This document shows, piece by piece, positions 1 to 18,345 of a DNA stretch of 64,000 bases; the stretch's first letter is position 1, and each line of letters opens with the position of its first letter. Where the stretch lies: NCBI GenBank assembly GCA_008933995.1, contig WARS01000046.1, positions 9,190,526 through 9,254,525 of the forward strand, in the 5' to 3' direction. The notes below the pieces were generated by a model, which saw only the letters and a program-made list of their open reading frames with translations, did no database searches and was not told the DNA's origin. Source of the DNA: Datnioides undecimradiatus (taxonomy: Eukaryota > Chordata > Actinopteri > Lobotiformes > Datnioididae). A program made the position numbers and the translations under genes.

Positions 1-296
1 TCAAGTAAGAACATGAAAACCTCAGCAGGTAACAGATCTAAGTTATTTAATTAAATTCATTACTAGCCAATCAGCTCCTTACTATTCATTTAAATGGAAA
101 GAAATTTTAAAATCTAATCGATTTAGGTAAATAGCTGACTCATAACATGACAGTGGATATGGAAAATGTCTCTACTGAATGATAAATAATTTAAGAGCAC
201 AGTACTGATCATAGCAGACATGTTCAACTGTGTGAAAACAGAGCATTCATCGGACGGGCAGGTGCAGTCAAATACACTGCAAAAACAGGCTCTTAC

Positions 297-448
297 CTTG
301 TTTTGCTGAGTATGCTGACAGTCTTTACCAACACGGAGACTTGTGTTTCCTTGGCGGTGAATGACAACAACACAAGGACATTACAGACGCGGAATTCCCC
401 GACAGAGGTGATGTCTGAGTACTTTACAGAGTCCAGACCTGCTGTCAT
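297..448 (-). CDS. Possible first coding exon of an unrecognised minus-strand gene, partial
   Basis: Reading leftward, an ATG at 448-446 opens a frame of 50 codons plus two bases. It ends at 297 against a strong donor (CAAG|GTAAGA). The predicted peptide starts MTAGLDSVKYSDITSVGEF and is rich in Val, Leu and Ser near its end. The frame is also open upstream to about 559. A CCAAT motif and a CRE-like TGACATCA lie 110-155 bases upstream in the direction of transcription, which suits a promoter. I do not recognise the protein; it does not resemble SPATA17, the neighbour of GPATCH2 in mammals. The exon could equally be 5' UTR. The rest of the gene would lie left of the window. Confidence 0.35.
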
Positions 449-529
449 CCAATTACAGCGGCAAAACAACGGACTATTTAAGTGAACGCGAATCTCATTT
501 CTCCCCCCACTGACTGCCTCTGCCTCTCT

Positions 530-620
530 CGCCCTCTCGGTCTCGAGGAGCCTTGTCACTGGATGACATCATTCACAGCGCAAACCCGCCTGCGGACCAA
601 TCAGCATCGAGCTGTTGTGT
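530..620. promoter_or_regulatory. Promoter-like segment with CRE-like and CCAAT motifs
   Basis: TGACATCA at 564-571 and CCAAT at 597-601 sit in a locally GC-richer stretch just upstream of the leftward candidate exon. The sequence shows the motifs; promoter activity is inference. Confidence 0.3.
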
Positions 621-1019
621 TGTTAAACGCATCGTTTTTAGCTGCCACTGTGGCAACAAAATTACAGCTACTTGCTCACATTGTTGCAGACAGTTTACTG
701 CAAGCGTCAAATTGGTATTCTCGACGGAAGAAGCTCTGGCGTGTTTTACGACGTATTTTAAGAGCCACGAAATACCATGAATGACACTGCTTTCACTAAG
801 TCGCTACAAACTTGTCAATTGATATTTAAAAGTTAATTAAACTTAATGGTTGGTGGTTAATAGAATAAAAACTATGAAATATAGCTGCTTAATATTTTTG
901 TCAGAAAACTATATACGATACATAGGTTAAATGGTGACATTAGGGCACAGCCTCCCTACGCTATGCTATAATGTTTCCGTTTAAAAAGCCATGAAGGAAA
1001 TTGTATCAGACAGCAACGC

Positions 1020-1110
1020 CGTGACGGCGGGAACGGTGGGGAGCTACGTCAGCGTTTGAAGTCACCCAGTGAGTGTGATGCAGTGAGGTGATGTTTGTGG
1101 CCAATCACAG
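1020..1110. promoter_or_regulatory. Second cluster of CRE and CCAAT motifs
   Basis: TACGTCAG at 1045-1052 and GGCCAATCACAG near 1099-1110 are about 55 bases apart in a small GC-rich island (GTGACGGCGGGAACGG). The arrangement looks like a compact promoter, but no convincing exon is attached on either strand. Confidence 0.25.
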
Positions 1111-1405
1111 ACGAGCATGAGAGCACATGCGATGTTGGCAGTTTAACCTAAGACCATGTAGTGAAACCATGTGTCTGGAGGATGTGGTTGACTGGTGGGG
1201 CAATTATGCACAAATCAACACGAACAAAAACTAATATTTATGTGTATGTGTAGTTTATAAACATAGACATTGTTGTAAGTACTTACTTTGTTGATAACAC
1301 AGTCATGATGTAGACATAATTTTTGCCTACTGACAAATTCAAAATAATATTAAATGTGAATAAATATTAAAGTTACATTTTTATTAAGGCTACCCTATGT
1401 CTCTT

Positions 1406-1410
<5 letters not shown>

Positions 1411-1438
<28 letters not shown>
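1411..1438 (+). repeat. (GT)n microsatellite
   Basis: About 14 uninterrupted GT units. Confidence 0.95.
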
Positions 1439-1441
<3 letters not shown>

Positions 1442-4400
1442 TGGAAAATACAGCCAAAATTCTGATAGCATATTTGACATGCTACAACTGCTTCACGTGC
1501 AGCTCTTCTACAACAGGAGCCCATTCAGTGAGAGTGTGTGTGTGTGCGCGCACGGGATCTAATTGTTTTTCCACACTGTGAGGCAGACTCTTTGGGCTGA
1601 AGCAGAAAAGAAAATGCATATCTTTGAGTTTTTTCCATCACAGTCTACCAGTGCTGCTGAGCCGTGTGCACACCATTGTGTACTTTTGAAACATACACAT
1701 GCCAGATGACATTTATGCAAATGAAGTCAATAAAATGAAAGATAAAACCAAGCCACTCATACATTTGAACTTGTTGATCATCTGTTTGGTAGCAAGCAGT
1801 GCTGGACAGCATGTCCTGCTGTACAATGTCAGGACTGCTGTCTCATCTTGCACTTGTGCTTTGGATGAATGAGTGTGTCTGTGTGTTTTGTGGTTTCTAA
1901 CCTGGCAGTTCAGTATATTTTGTTTCATCATCAGTTTGTTTCCTGAGAACTTTGTGTTATCAACATGCTGAGCCTGTAGCAACCTCAGCTGACAAGCAGT
2001 TTTATGAATGGACCGATTGGTGGAATTGTTAGTGAGTTTACGGCATAATAACTATTTTTAAAATGCGGGTCCCACTTTTGACCTGTGATGTGGGAAGCAT
2101 GGAACTGAAGGTTCTCCCTCATGCTGAGCATTTTTTCATAACTGCAAATTTAAAAGATAAGAAATGGAGAAATATTTGTTGGAAGCTCTTCTCACCCATG
2201 CAGCTGAAGTTTCATTCTTCACAGAACAAGCCACTAGGAGTGAAAACTTACTCTGTTCAGTGTTGCATTGTAACACTTAATGCAACTTCATACTTCTATT
2301 CTACTGCAACTCAGAGGTAAATACTAGATCCATGTCTTGACATCTTTAGTTAGTTTTTTTAAATTTCAGATCACAATTATTCATACACGCATTATTCTTG
2401 CATTATTACTCTATTAAAGTTGACTTTTTAGAGATACATGGTTCTCATCTAATAATGTTGCAACAAATATTCGATATATTGCTATAGATTCAACTAGCCA
2501 ACAGTGCCTAAAGAGGCTAAATTGAACTCAGCTTTAAACATCTACAGCAGAAAAATACAACCTACACACTGAGCCACACATGGAGCAGTTATTCTACAGA
2601 ACAAATACCTTTTTGCATTAAGTACATTTTGTTTTAACTTCTTTTAATACTCAAGTATAGTTTTAAATGCAGAGATTTTACCTGTGTGAGGGTTTACACA
2701 GTTTGATGTTAGTACAACAGGAGCCTATTCAATGTGTATGTGAGTATGTGCATGGGATCTAACTGAAGTATGAAGCTGCATTAAATAAAACTGTCAAGTA
2801 AAGTTAATTAAAAGCATCCGAGTCCTAACTTTACTACTGCTACTGAATGCACCACATATGTCTTAGTGTTTTAAACATTTTTGCAGGGAACTATTCATAT
2901 GTGAAAGACATTAACTCTGCAACCCTTACTCTGTACATTTACTCAAAATGTCTCCTTCCTGATTATGCCATAAATAAAGTAATACTCCTGTTTAAAGAAG
3001 TTGTGACACTAACTATTGTATCTCAGCAGCAGCACATTCTGGCCCTCAGGCTGTCTACACATCACTTTTTATGTCAGTGTCACTGGACTCTCCGGTGATA
3101 TTTGAGCCACTCAGCTGCCCTGAGACATGTTTCTAAGAATGATGTGCTTTGCCAGGAAGACCTCAGCCGATGTACTCTGGACACAAAACAGCACATCATA
3201 GCAATTTAATTTTTAACATCTATGGTCAGTAGGGTGACCACTGTTGGGCTTCAGCAAACAAGTTGACATATGATCTTGTCACTAAACTGCTCAGCAACAT
3301 TTATCAGCAGAATGAAAACAAAAGTAGGTTACCTGCTTTTCTAAAGACCTTACATTTCTTAAATTCTTCTTCCTTTACTTACAACAAGAATTACAACATG
3401 CAGGCTGACCTTACCTAGCATTGCACTTAAAATTTACCCTCTTTGCTCAGAATGTCTCACATCCAATTCAGCCAGTCACAACTTTGAATATGTATTTGTA
3501 GCCATGAGGTGACTGTTTCTTGTGCACCAATCACACTGAAGTAGGGCAACCGTGTGTTTACTTTCCATCCATAGACCTGCCAAATATAGTGAAGTGAATT
3601 TTTAAATGCTATTTTGAATCTGCAAGAGTGAAAACCTCTGCTGCACAACCACGATGTTAGCCAACTTTCACATAAGTAAATAACCAGAGATTATCATTCA
3701 TCAACTCTTTCCATTTTAAATGTTTGCACCACAAACATTATAAGCTTATGACAAAATTTTTTTTTTGTGAAAGTTCAAGTTATTTTGTTGAGACGTCAGT
3801 TCAGCTGACTCAGCAAGGATGTGGTGCTTTAACAGATTCATTGCATAATCATTTCTACACACTTGATTGATATCAAGGCCTCTGATTGGCTCAGGCTATT
3901 CTGGCCTGAGAGTCATGAGACCTGACAGAAACATTAGCTGGAAATGCCCAGCTGTGATAAAGTGATTATGAGGAAAAGCGCTTTGTCCTTAATGAGGGTG
4001 TAAGTGGGTGTAATGAGGGTGTAAAAGTCTTGGGAAAAACAGTTTTGTCTTGCGGCTGTAAAGTGAAGACAGTCGAGTCGAGCTTTAAAATGGGGACCAC
4101 TAATATATTTCAGTGTGTTTTGATGGCAAATTCTACAAAAGAGTGTATGATTAAAAACTTTCAGGTTCATTATGCCCAGTAAAGGTTACATATAGGCAGA
4201 GGCCCACTAGGACACTCCATAATACCAAAATACTATTTTATAACAAAATTGTAAAAAACACTATGTATATTAATAAATGTATAAAAATGCATGGTACACA
4301 CATACAATAATGTATGCACATTGTTGAAAACTGATGCCACTGATATCTCCTAACTTTCACTGCACCTACTGAGTCTGAGCTGTCATTTTTTATGACACAT

Positions 4401-5599
4401 AGCTGTTTACCTACAGGGTAGAATCCCCTCCTTCCAAGTAACTGAGACTTAGAAAGCCACAGGAGTGAGAAGATCGCATGAACCATCAGGCTATCCCTCC
4501 ACCTGCTTCACCCTTGTCCCCTCTTGTCCCCTCACTTTACACTCTTTTTTTTCTTCATTTAAGTTGGAGCAGCTCGTCTTACAGGGGGCTCATTGAAACA
4601 CACACTGCAGTTCTGACTGTGTCTGCTGTCCAAAAACACAGTAACAGGACACATTGCATTAAAACACTGTGATGGTGTTTCATTTATATTTAAACTATAC
4701 AAAAACTGTACACCATTCTTCATGATGTAAATTTGTGTCTATGGTACTGCACACACACAGGGCCCAGCACACATACACATGCATGCATTCATGAGCCACA
4801 CAGTGTTTCTCCTGTTGGTAAAATCCTTCACACTCTCACCTTTACATACATTGACTGCGTTCTTCCAGATGTACTCTCTTTTATACCTAATTCATGCTTT
4901 ATTTGTCTTCTACACATGCAAATGATATACAGATTACATTCACTTTACCCAGCTCCAGGTCGTGTCAGTGGCATAGTGCTCAACGGTCTCATCTATCTCT
5001 TCATCATCCTCCACTGATGTCATGATTCCATAATGTGTTTGATCCCAGCTGCAGGTCTCAGGTCTAAACAGACGTGTTTTTGTGTGAAACTCCACAAGTC
5101 TGGCAAAGTCTAGAACTTGTGTCTTCACTCTGTGAGCATGTCAAGTGCCTGACTGCTGGCTGCAAGTGGACAGAGTCTTACTAAATTTACCTGGGCCCCC
5201 TGGTCAGAAACCTGAGACAGTCCCTGACTGGTCATCGCCACCAGACCCCCTGACTTCTTAGGCATTTGAGGAGGGGACACCTCTCAGGGTTGTTTGTCTA
5301 AATGGACTTCCCTTAGACAGTCAGACGACCAAATGCTTTGACACAGAGCTCCCCCTCCTCTTGTGTGCCTGACAGTTTGTTCAATATGTAAACTTCTTAC
5401 TAGTTAGCACAGAGACTGTGGCACCTGTTTGTTGCTGTTGACCCCGAGTTGACCATGCTAGTGCCGTCACTGACATTAAGACGAGAGCTGAGCACCTGTC
5501 GCATGGGGTGAACTCCAAGTCTCTCTCTGGTACCCAGTCACTCTTCCAGTGATCACTGTAATTAATATGAAACTGGTGTCCCTGGTGGTTTTGAACTGG

Positions 5600-6127
5600 T
5601 GACCCTTGGTTTACACACACTGGTGACATATTAAAGGAAAAAACAAAGTATTTTAGTAACTTGCTGGCCAATCAGTTGCAACCAGAACCGCTTCAACACG
5701 CCTTGACAGTGATTATCTAAGTGTCTCAACACTAATAGATGACATTACAATAAAGGGAGTGTAGAAAGTTGTCTAACATGTCAAAACATCTCCCCATGTG
5801 TTCAATTGGGTTGAGATCTGGTGACAGTGAAAGTCATTACATAGAGTTGACATTGCATTAATTCATTCAAGAACATGGCGAGGGTATCATTTTTCATTCA
5901 CCTGGGGCAGAGCTGCTTTTCTGTTTTTCCAAGCATTACAGGCAATAAATTTGCACAATCAAATACAATTTCTGACTCTACACTCTTTACTGGTGTCTTT
6001 CCTACAGATGAAAATGCTTCACTGTTCCTTCTGAAACGCAAGCCAGGTGAGCTGTCTTGGTGACTTATCCGTGTCCCAACAATGAACACTATTTCTAAGT
6101 CACTTAGATCTTTATCTCTCGCCATCG
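5600..6127 (-). mobile_element. Degenerate Tc1/mariner transposon remnant
   Basis: Read on the minus strand, the segment begins with an ATG at 6125-6123 followed by MARDKDLSDLEIVFIVGTRI, which resembles the N terminus of fish Tc1-like transposases. About 300 bases on, near 5790-5826, it encodes SPDLNPIEHMG, the signature around the last catalytic acidic residue of Tc1/mariner transposases. The part near 5640-5700 reads like the family's usual C terminus, ending at a stop near a Ser-Tyr pair. A full transposase has about 340 residues, so most of the catalytic core between these blocks is deleted and the frame is broken. I did not find convincing terminal inverted repeats. It is a dead copy that can no longer move itself. 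Confidence 0.75.
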
Positions 6128-6129
6128 TG

Positions 6130-7390
6130 ATCCAAACTCAGACTCAACTGGACCTGCTCAGAATTTTTATACCTGCCACACGACTTGATGTTAACTACTT
6201 AAATGTAACAGGAAGTGTGCATCCGTACGGACGAGTTTGTTATGTTTCTCCACTCATTTAATCCTGTTGGATTTTCCTTCAATGTGTCACCCGTACATCA
6301 ATAGCGTCTTCTTCGCTTCCCTTTGAAGTCTTTTAAATAATAGTCTACACTTCCCTCTAGTGGTCAGAAGAGAAAATTACACGCAGACTTTGAATCTTGG
6401 GCCCTGAGCTGCGTTCACTTGCTACATTAAAGCTCCGATTTATAGCGACATACACAGATTGAACAGAATTAATGCACCTCATCGTTCTTTGGTAGCAAAT
6501 GATAAGTAAAAAATCTGTAGAAACTTAATCAGTCCTCTTAGTCACAGATCCTATGAAAATCAACAGTGTATTTTTTTTATTTTCAATATCGAGCAAGAAA
6601 ATTCCCTTTGCACCTACAGTAAAGCTGCCTTTTGGCTCTTTGGGGTTAATAATCACGTTTTTTTGGTAGTTGGATTAGATTTTGCTGGTAATATTGCCAA
6701 AAAGTTTATTTATGAAAATTCAGCTAAAGTGCACATAATAAAGGTATATAAAGAGGTACAAATTAAAGGCTGAAGCCCAGTAGTGCTGCACATAGTCTTA
6801 AAATAAAAGGTGTAAATGTTATAATCAACTATTTGCCCACACTGCTATTAATCATGTGACACGGTTAAATCTTAAGTTTTCTGCAGCACCTGAAGGCAGC
6901 ATAATACCTCTTGCTGCTTTCACGGTGTCCTCCTCTTGTCGCATATTGATCCAGCTAGCTGATCGTTAGCTTTTGTGTCAGGATGGTGTCTGTGGCGTGT
7001 AAATGTTTGTCCGTTGTTTCTGGCTAAAGGTACCCGGCATTTGGTGGCTTTCATGTTCCGTGCAGCTAATCTAAAAACCATCGGCAAAGCGGGAACCGGC
7101 TGGTAGGTGGTCTTTGAAATCACTGAGACGTAACATATTGTTCACGTCCACTCCACTTTCGCGAATCAGCCGGCTTTGAGTGCTAAAGCTAGCTATGCTA
7201 ATTGGCCAGCAGCAAAACAAACCCGAGTACCAAACAGCTTCTTTTCTGTTCATTTTAAGGAGACAGTCGTTAAACCACAATTTAAAACTGCTACTCTTAG
7301 TTTGTAACTGTTGCTAATTATCTTTATTGACAGTTGGTCGTTTCTTGTAGTTGACTCAGCTAGCTAGCGAGAAAACCTTACGCTAGCTCA
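6130..7390. other. Upstream region of gpatch2
   Basis: Spacer that turns GC-richer towards its right end, with several GCTAGC and TTAGC words between 7,180 and 7,400. It probably includes the gpatch2 promoter. No TATA box or open gene was found. Confidence 0.4.
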
Positions 7391-7393
7391 CGA

Positions 7394-7494
7394 AGCTAAT
7401 AACAACCAAAACAGCTAACTAAAGCGGAGTAATGTCGATGCGTATTTCAGAGCAATTTGCAAGCGGCATCGCAGTTCTCTGAAGATTTGCTAAC
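7394..7494 (+). other. gpatch2: Probable 5' leader exon of gpatch2
   Basis: A near-consensus donor, GCTAAC|GTAAGT, follows 7494. The only ATGs just upstream (7432 and 7438, one frame) stop after a few codons, so this would be untranslated. Its left edge, the start of transcription, cannot be placed; 7394 is only a guess. It is about 420 bases from the first certain coding exon, whose acceptor is at 7910-7911. Confidence 0.4.
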
Positions 7495-7882
7495 GTAAGT
7501 AACAGTTACTGAGTTACGCGATGAACTCATCGGCTGTTGCATCCAACTTTGCCCATAAAGAGACGCGTCAGATGTGAATAACTATCCGGTTCATATGTAT
7601 TTTACTAGGTTAACGTTGCCGGCAGCTAACCAACCCAACAGCTATAGTTACGGTAGTTATTTATTTAAAGTCTGCTTTTATGGCCCCATACTTGCCTGTC
7701 GCTGCGTCCACCAATGGCAAAACATGCCTAACTTACATACGCACACACACGGACTATTTTACGGCCTAGTCCGCCTATAAGTATCCAAACAGCACCCATG
7801 GCTCTCCCGCACAAACAGCTGATGGCTTTACCAATTGCTCTGATAAGCCCTTTAGTGCCCAGGAATGTAAATAAACTTGTAA

Positions 7883-13622
<5,740 letters not shown>

Positions 13623-14600
13623 ACCTAGTTTCTGGATTCTGAACCTTGAGCGGGCTGGGAACAGACGCCCCACGAGCTACAGCAGGGGAGGGAGAAGAAA
13701 TGCTGCTCAGTGCTGCAAACAATTAAAAAAAAGAAAACAGTCCAGAATAATTCAGGAATGTGAGTTGTGAGTAAGGAAGGAATGAGGCTTGTCCTAGCAA
13801 CAGATTCTGTGATAAAAGAAACTTTCCCATATTGGGGAAACTACACAAAGCCTGGGATATCCACACAGGCTCTTCCCACAGATGGAGAGAATGAGCGGTG
13901 AAAGTGAATGACTGAAGCTGAGCAGGTGAAAAGACTTCTCACAAACATGTCCTCTCAAGAAACTCCATGTTGGAGAGAATACATGACATTGATGCCTCAT
14001 TGTTACTGTGTTAAGCTGGCATGCTGCCTCAGCCCTTGTTACCTCAGATGCCATTGTCGCAGGTGGGAAACCTGGGGTCATTTTGACCATATACTGAGTG
14101 CACAAATGATGAAGGTATTTTATTTTTTTTTTAGTCAGCGGTATTAGTTAGCGAATTATTAAGAAATGGTTTTGTTCGATATTGCACAACGATTTTTTGG
14201 AATCAAAGACTATAATTAGTAGGCCATACCTCAAGATTCATTCTGGGTTGTGTTTTTAATGTAATGAAGTTAGGGTACTCCGTATGGACGTGTGTCAGAA
14301 TATGTGGATGTGTTTCCCATCCGTTTTGTTGTTCATGTAATGGAAGATGTCATGTCATCAGAATGTTTTTATCTTCCCAAAAACAAAAACAGATAAAAAT
14401 CAAAACTGCTATTTTCCCCTTCATTTAGCACCACTGTGTACGCATGTGCAGCTGAATGTTTACCAAGAAAACACGTGTGGACATGAGAGGTCGTTGACGG
14501 CTGAGGTATTTTATTCAGGCAAATGTTTGTACTGCAGAGTGCAGTATTTTGCTTACAACACAACAAAACAATAAAAGCAATAGAGAAAGTTTAATTAATT
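13623..14600 (+). other. gpatch2: gpatch2 3' UTR with poly(A) signal
   Basis: Noncoding sequence after the TGA at 13620-13622. A canonical AATAAA at 14570-14575 is the first well-placed poly(A) signal and gives a UTR of about 0.97 kb. The true end is inferred. Confidence 0.5.
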
Positions 14601-15038
14601 TTTTTTAAGATTTTAGTTTTGTAGTCATTGTCATTTACTTCATTGTGATATTGGTTGATGTGTTTCATAGGTTAATGTAGCTTACCCGTAGCCATAGATT
14701 GCCCTGAGTACAGATATCAGATTACTACAGGTAGAGATAAAAGTTGTACAAAAAGAATTATTTAAAAAATGTTTTAACTATGTTTATTTCCTTTACTCTG
14801 TTATTGTAACAAGGTGGGTGGTCTTTTACCCCACAAGGCCTGTTCAGCGAAGTGTGTCTGCAACACCAACATATATTAAACTCAGAGACTGCCTGTTGTC
14901 CAGTGAGACCAGTTCCATCAGGTGGCTTAAACCAAATCTCAAATCTGCAAATGAATCTTTGAGATTTTTAAAATGACATATTGAGCTTTAGTTGTTTTTT
15001 TTTAACATACATGCAAACGTTTTTTTATAAGCAACCTT

Positions 15039-15583
15039 TTAAAGGAATATTTTGACGATGTCTGTGTATATGATGCCACAGCCTACAATCGGTTAGCTTA
15101 GCATAAATTCAAGAAATAGAGGGAAACGGCTAGCCTGGCTTTGTTCAAACATTACAAATCCAACAGTCAGCGCTTTTTAATAGTTCACTAACACTTAAGA
15201 TGTAGAAAAAATGACTTTATACTTTATACTTACTGTATATTTTTATGATGAGCTCAGTGTTAAAACTAACTGTCTGGGCATCTTAGAGTCTGTGTTGGTT
15301 GCCTGGCAACTTTACAGTGCCCACAAGAAGCAGCCCAACAAATAACCCCCCTTAAACGTCAGTGCTCATCAGTTTAACACTTTGACTTTAATCAAACAAG
15401 CAATTAGATTTATTGGTACCTTTTGCACACTTTCCGCCTGTTTCAAGTTGTTATACAAAAGCTAAGCTAGCTCCTTGGCTTCAGCTTCATATTGAACATA
15501 CAGACTTGTATCAGTCCATGCTCATTTATCTCTGGGCAAGAGAGTGAATACAGACAGTTAAAAAAATGTAGAACTACTCCTTT

Positions 15584-15585
<2 letters not shown>
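15039..15585. mobile_element. Fold-back MITE-like element
   Basis: The left end reads TTAAAGGAATATTTT and the right end is roughly its inverted complement (TACTCCTTTAA). Inward, both arms carry matching blocks in opposite sense: GGTTAGCTTAGCAT near 15,090 and AAAGCTAAGCTAGC near 15,460, with GTTGCCTGGCAAC near the middle. This is a non-autonomous inverted-repeat element of a type very common in percomorph fish. It has no coding capacity. Partial relatives occur at 41,781-42,061 and 43,791-43,935. Confidence 0.7.

Positions 15586-15619
<34 letters not shown>
15586..15619 (+). repeat. (GT)n microsatellite
   Basis: About 17 GT units abutting the right end of the fold-back element. Confidence 0.95.
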
Positions 15620-15621
<2 letters not shown>

Positions 15622-16140
15622 AACCACATAAATTTAACAGTTGGAAAAATGAGCCAATGGCTATGGTGGACGAACTTTGAAACAGAGAGATCCTCCGAAT
15701 AACCTTAAATTTCATAGTGGTCTTTTCTATACTGTAATGTCTTTTTTTTTTATCGGCCAACATTTACCCCAATACAGGTACTCCTATAGTGCAGTAAGTT
15801 AAAATATATTATACTGACCTACGTCGATGCCAACAGAAAAGTCTGTTACTGCTTGAAATGTTTATCCATCATTTTTGGTCACTGATCACAACTAAATACT
15901 ACTGTAAAATCAAACCTGTTGGAAGATTGTTTAAGTCCAGTGTGAATGAAGCCATGACATCAGCTGATTAAACCAGATGAACTTTGTTTTCTGGATGTTT
16001 CTAACACACACTACTCGCTGCTCCTTTCTGACGAGAGCTTTAATCCACAACTTCCCTCAAGAACATGCCCTCTAAATATTTCAAATTCTATCAACACATG
16101 CATCGCATTCACATGCTGACTCAACATCGCTGAAATATGA

Positions 16141-16160
16141 TGCTCTCTCTCTCTCTCTCC
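16141..16160 (+). repeat. (CT)n tract
   Basis: Short CT run at the head of a pyrimidine-rich stretch that continues to about 16,400. Confidence 0.8.
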
Positions 16161-16508
16161 CTGTGTCTTCCTTCCTCCCTCCTTTCTCTCCCCATCTTAG
16201 CAAAGCTGCAATAGAAATCCCTCCTCTGTATCTATGGGAATACAGGAGCGTTGTGTGTCCTCTACCCTCCCTTCTACTCACCACCTCCCTCTGCATATAC
16301 GCTGGCTGCCCCCACTTCCCCCACCACCACTCTCCCCACAACCACTCCGACAGCTTGCCCCCCCCCTTCTCTTAGACACACTTTCTGTCTGACACACTCT
16401 TTCAGGACTCCCCTGCGAGCGAGCTAGGCAGGTAGGTAGGTAAACTCAGCACTGGATCAGAGAGGAGAGAAGGAGGAAGAGGGGAGTGTGTGTGTGTGTG
16501 TTTATGTA

Positions 16509-16512
<4 letters not shown>

Positions 16513-16542
<30 letters not shown>
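16513..16542 (+). repeat. (GT)n microsatellite
   Basis: About 15 GT units inside the candidate leader exon. Confidence 0.95.
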
Positions 16543-16547
<5 letters not shown>

Positions 16548-16607
16548 TGCTGCTGCATCGCTGAGCTACAGAGACCGGAGGCGAGGAGAGCTGGAGCGTT
16601 TGTCCTT

Positions 16608-16630
16608 GAGACTGACTGACTGACTGACTG
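16608..16630 (+). repeat. (GACT)n short tandem repeat
   Basis: About five GACT units within the candidate leader exon. Confidence 0.85.
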
Positions 16631-17009
16631 CAGCTGTAGAGCGGAGGACCAGCCATCCAGCCAGTGGATGAACCTGACAGTGAGTACTGAGCACAGGCTG
16701 TAAGATGAGGGTCTGCAAGGAAGTAGACACAGTCTCCTTTTAATTGCAGCAAATGTGTTTTTGTTCCTTGTCTGCTTAGAAACAGTCTGGTGCGGTGTTT
16801 GAATGGAAACAGAGGTGTGTATTATACATATGTGTGTGTGTGTGAGAGAGAGAAACCAGGTGACGGTCTACTCTGCTCCCAGGTGAACTCATTTCCCAGG
16901 TTTTTTATTGGCTCCCATTAATACTTGCCTTTCAGTCTATGTAGGACTTTGTAAGCAGTTCGGCAATTGTTCAGCTATTCAGTTTGTCTGCAGCAGCGTC
17001 CACTGTGCC

Positions 17010-17011
<2 letters not shown>

Positions 17012-17050
<39 letters not shown>
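17012..17050 (+). repeat. (GT)n microsatellite
   Basis: About 19 GT units. Confidence 0.95.
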
Positions 17051-17053
<3 letters not shown>

Positions 17054-18209
17054 AGTGTGAAGAAAGATGTCAGTAAACATAACATTACTGAACATCTTTA
17101 CAGCTCCGCTCTAACTCTCTCTTCTTTCCTCCTTCCTACTGCTTCTGTTGACAGATCGATAGTTATGCATCAATAATTGGAAGTCATCATTTATGGCAAC
17201 CCGACCCTCCAGAGCGAGTCATTATCATGTGTAATCTTGCAGAAAATTACATTTTGACTGGTGTACCTTGGCATGGCCAGGAGTCAGTGGACTGTGCTGA
17301 ACTGGCTAACAGGCTGCAAGGGATGGCTGGAAGATGGGCTTACTACAAGAGAACCCCAAAGCTTGGAGAAGGGTGGTGTAGGGTAGCGAGAGGGGGTGGT
17401 AAGAGCCATGAGGTAATGGGCCTGGTGTCATATTTTGCCTGAAAGCAAGGGAGTCCCAGCAATGGCCCTGTGGGTGCATCTCTGTGATCAGATTAGAAAG
17501 GACAGGAGGCAGTCTGAGACAGAGGGAAGGAGAGGAAAGAAGGAGGAGGTGAAAGAAAGAAAGAAAGGAGGTGAGGGAAGGAAAGTGTGGTAAAGTGCAG
17601 AGGATAGGAAAAAAGAGGGGAAGGAGGTGAGGGACTCAGAAAAAGATGGGTGAGTATTGGCTCTCTGTGGTGTGAGACAGCAGCGTCGTGAGCTGAGACT
17701 GGCTCACCTGTGGAGCTGCTGACAGAAAGTGTTAGGCCACGTTAGAGGGGTGGATCTGGATGGATGGGCAGGAAACAAAGTAAAGCCCGAAGGCGTATAT
17801 ATAAAGCTGTGGTGTACTTTTTTTATAACTAACATGACAGGAAAGCTCTTCTAGTCCCTGTGTATGTCTGTGTTGATTTGTTTATTGTAGACATGCTGAC
17901 AGTGGGCCAGAGGGCTAAATTTGCCACCTGTGGAGATAAAAGTGATATGATTAGATAGACTGCGTGCTGTTGTGTGTGCGCTTATGTGAAAGTGTGTATA
18001 ATAGTTCCTGACATCAGCAGGAACTGTATGGTGCTGACTCGTAGCATTCTGTGTGTGTGCTGGGCCCGCACCGGCGGCTCCTCACCGATGACAGGTCTGG
18101 GAACCAGGTGTGTGTTTGTGAGAATAAAATGTGGGTTAACTGGTGGAAAAGCACGTGTATGAACATCTGAAAAGTATGTTTTGTTTGCAGAGCAAAATTA
18201 CAAATCATC

Positions 18210-18345
18210 AGGGGCGGTAGAAGTAATCAGATCCAAAAGTACTAATAAACAAAGTAAAAACACTTCATTTTCATTTCAAAAGTTCTGCTTGTTAAAGTTC
18301 TTAAACTAAATGTACAGTACTAAAAGTGAAATCTGCAGAAATATG
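18210..18345. repeat. Fragment of a common fish interspersed repeat
   Basis: The words AGAAGTAATCAGATCC, AAAAGTACTAATA and TACAGTACTAAAAGTGAAA match the pattern of a very abundant teleost repeat. Identification is from memory of that pattern, not from a search. Confidence 0.45.

Larger units (their letters stand above)
620..5590. other. Intergenic sequence with no gene seen
   Basis: AT-rich spacer between the leftward candidate exon and gpatch2. It holds a (GT)n tract and scattered short open frames without splice-compatible partners or recognisable protein motifs. The listed promoter-like clusters are the only other signals I could pick out. Confidence 0.6.
16400..16679 (+). other. esrrg: Candidate 5' untranslated exon of the ERR gene
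   Basis: A GC-richer, purine-rich segment ends in CTGACA|GTGAGT, a good donor, at 16679/16680. It follows a long pyrimidine tract and contains a (GTGT) tract and a (GACT)n run. ERR gamma genes in vertebrates have several untranslated 5' exons far upstream of the first coding exon, and the first acceptor here would be near 25 kb. The exon's left boundary is unknown and no transcript supports it. Confidence 0.35.

Noticed and set aside
553..780. Open frame with clustered Cys/His pairs that looks like a zinc finger
   Set aside because: It has no ATG, no splice-compatible partner and no known spacing of a zinc-finger family; the Cys come from TGT/TGC-rich low-complexity sequence.
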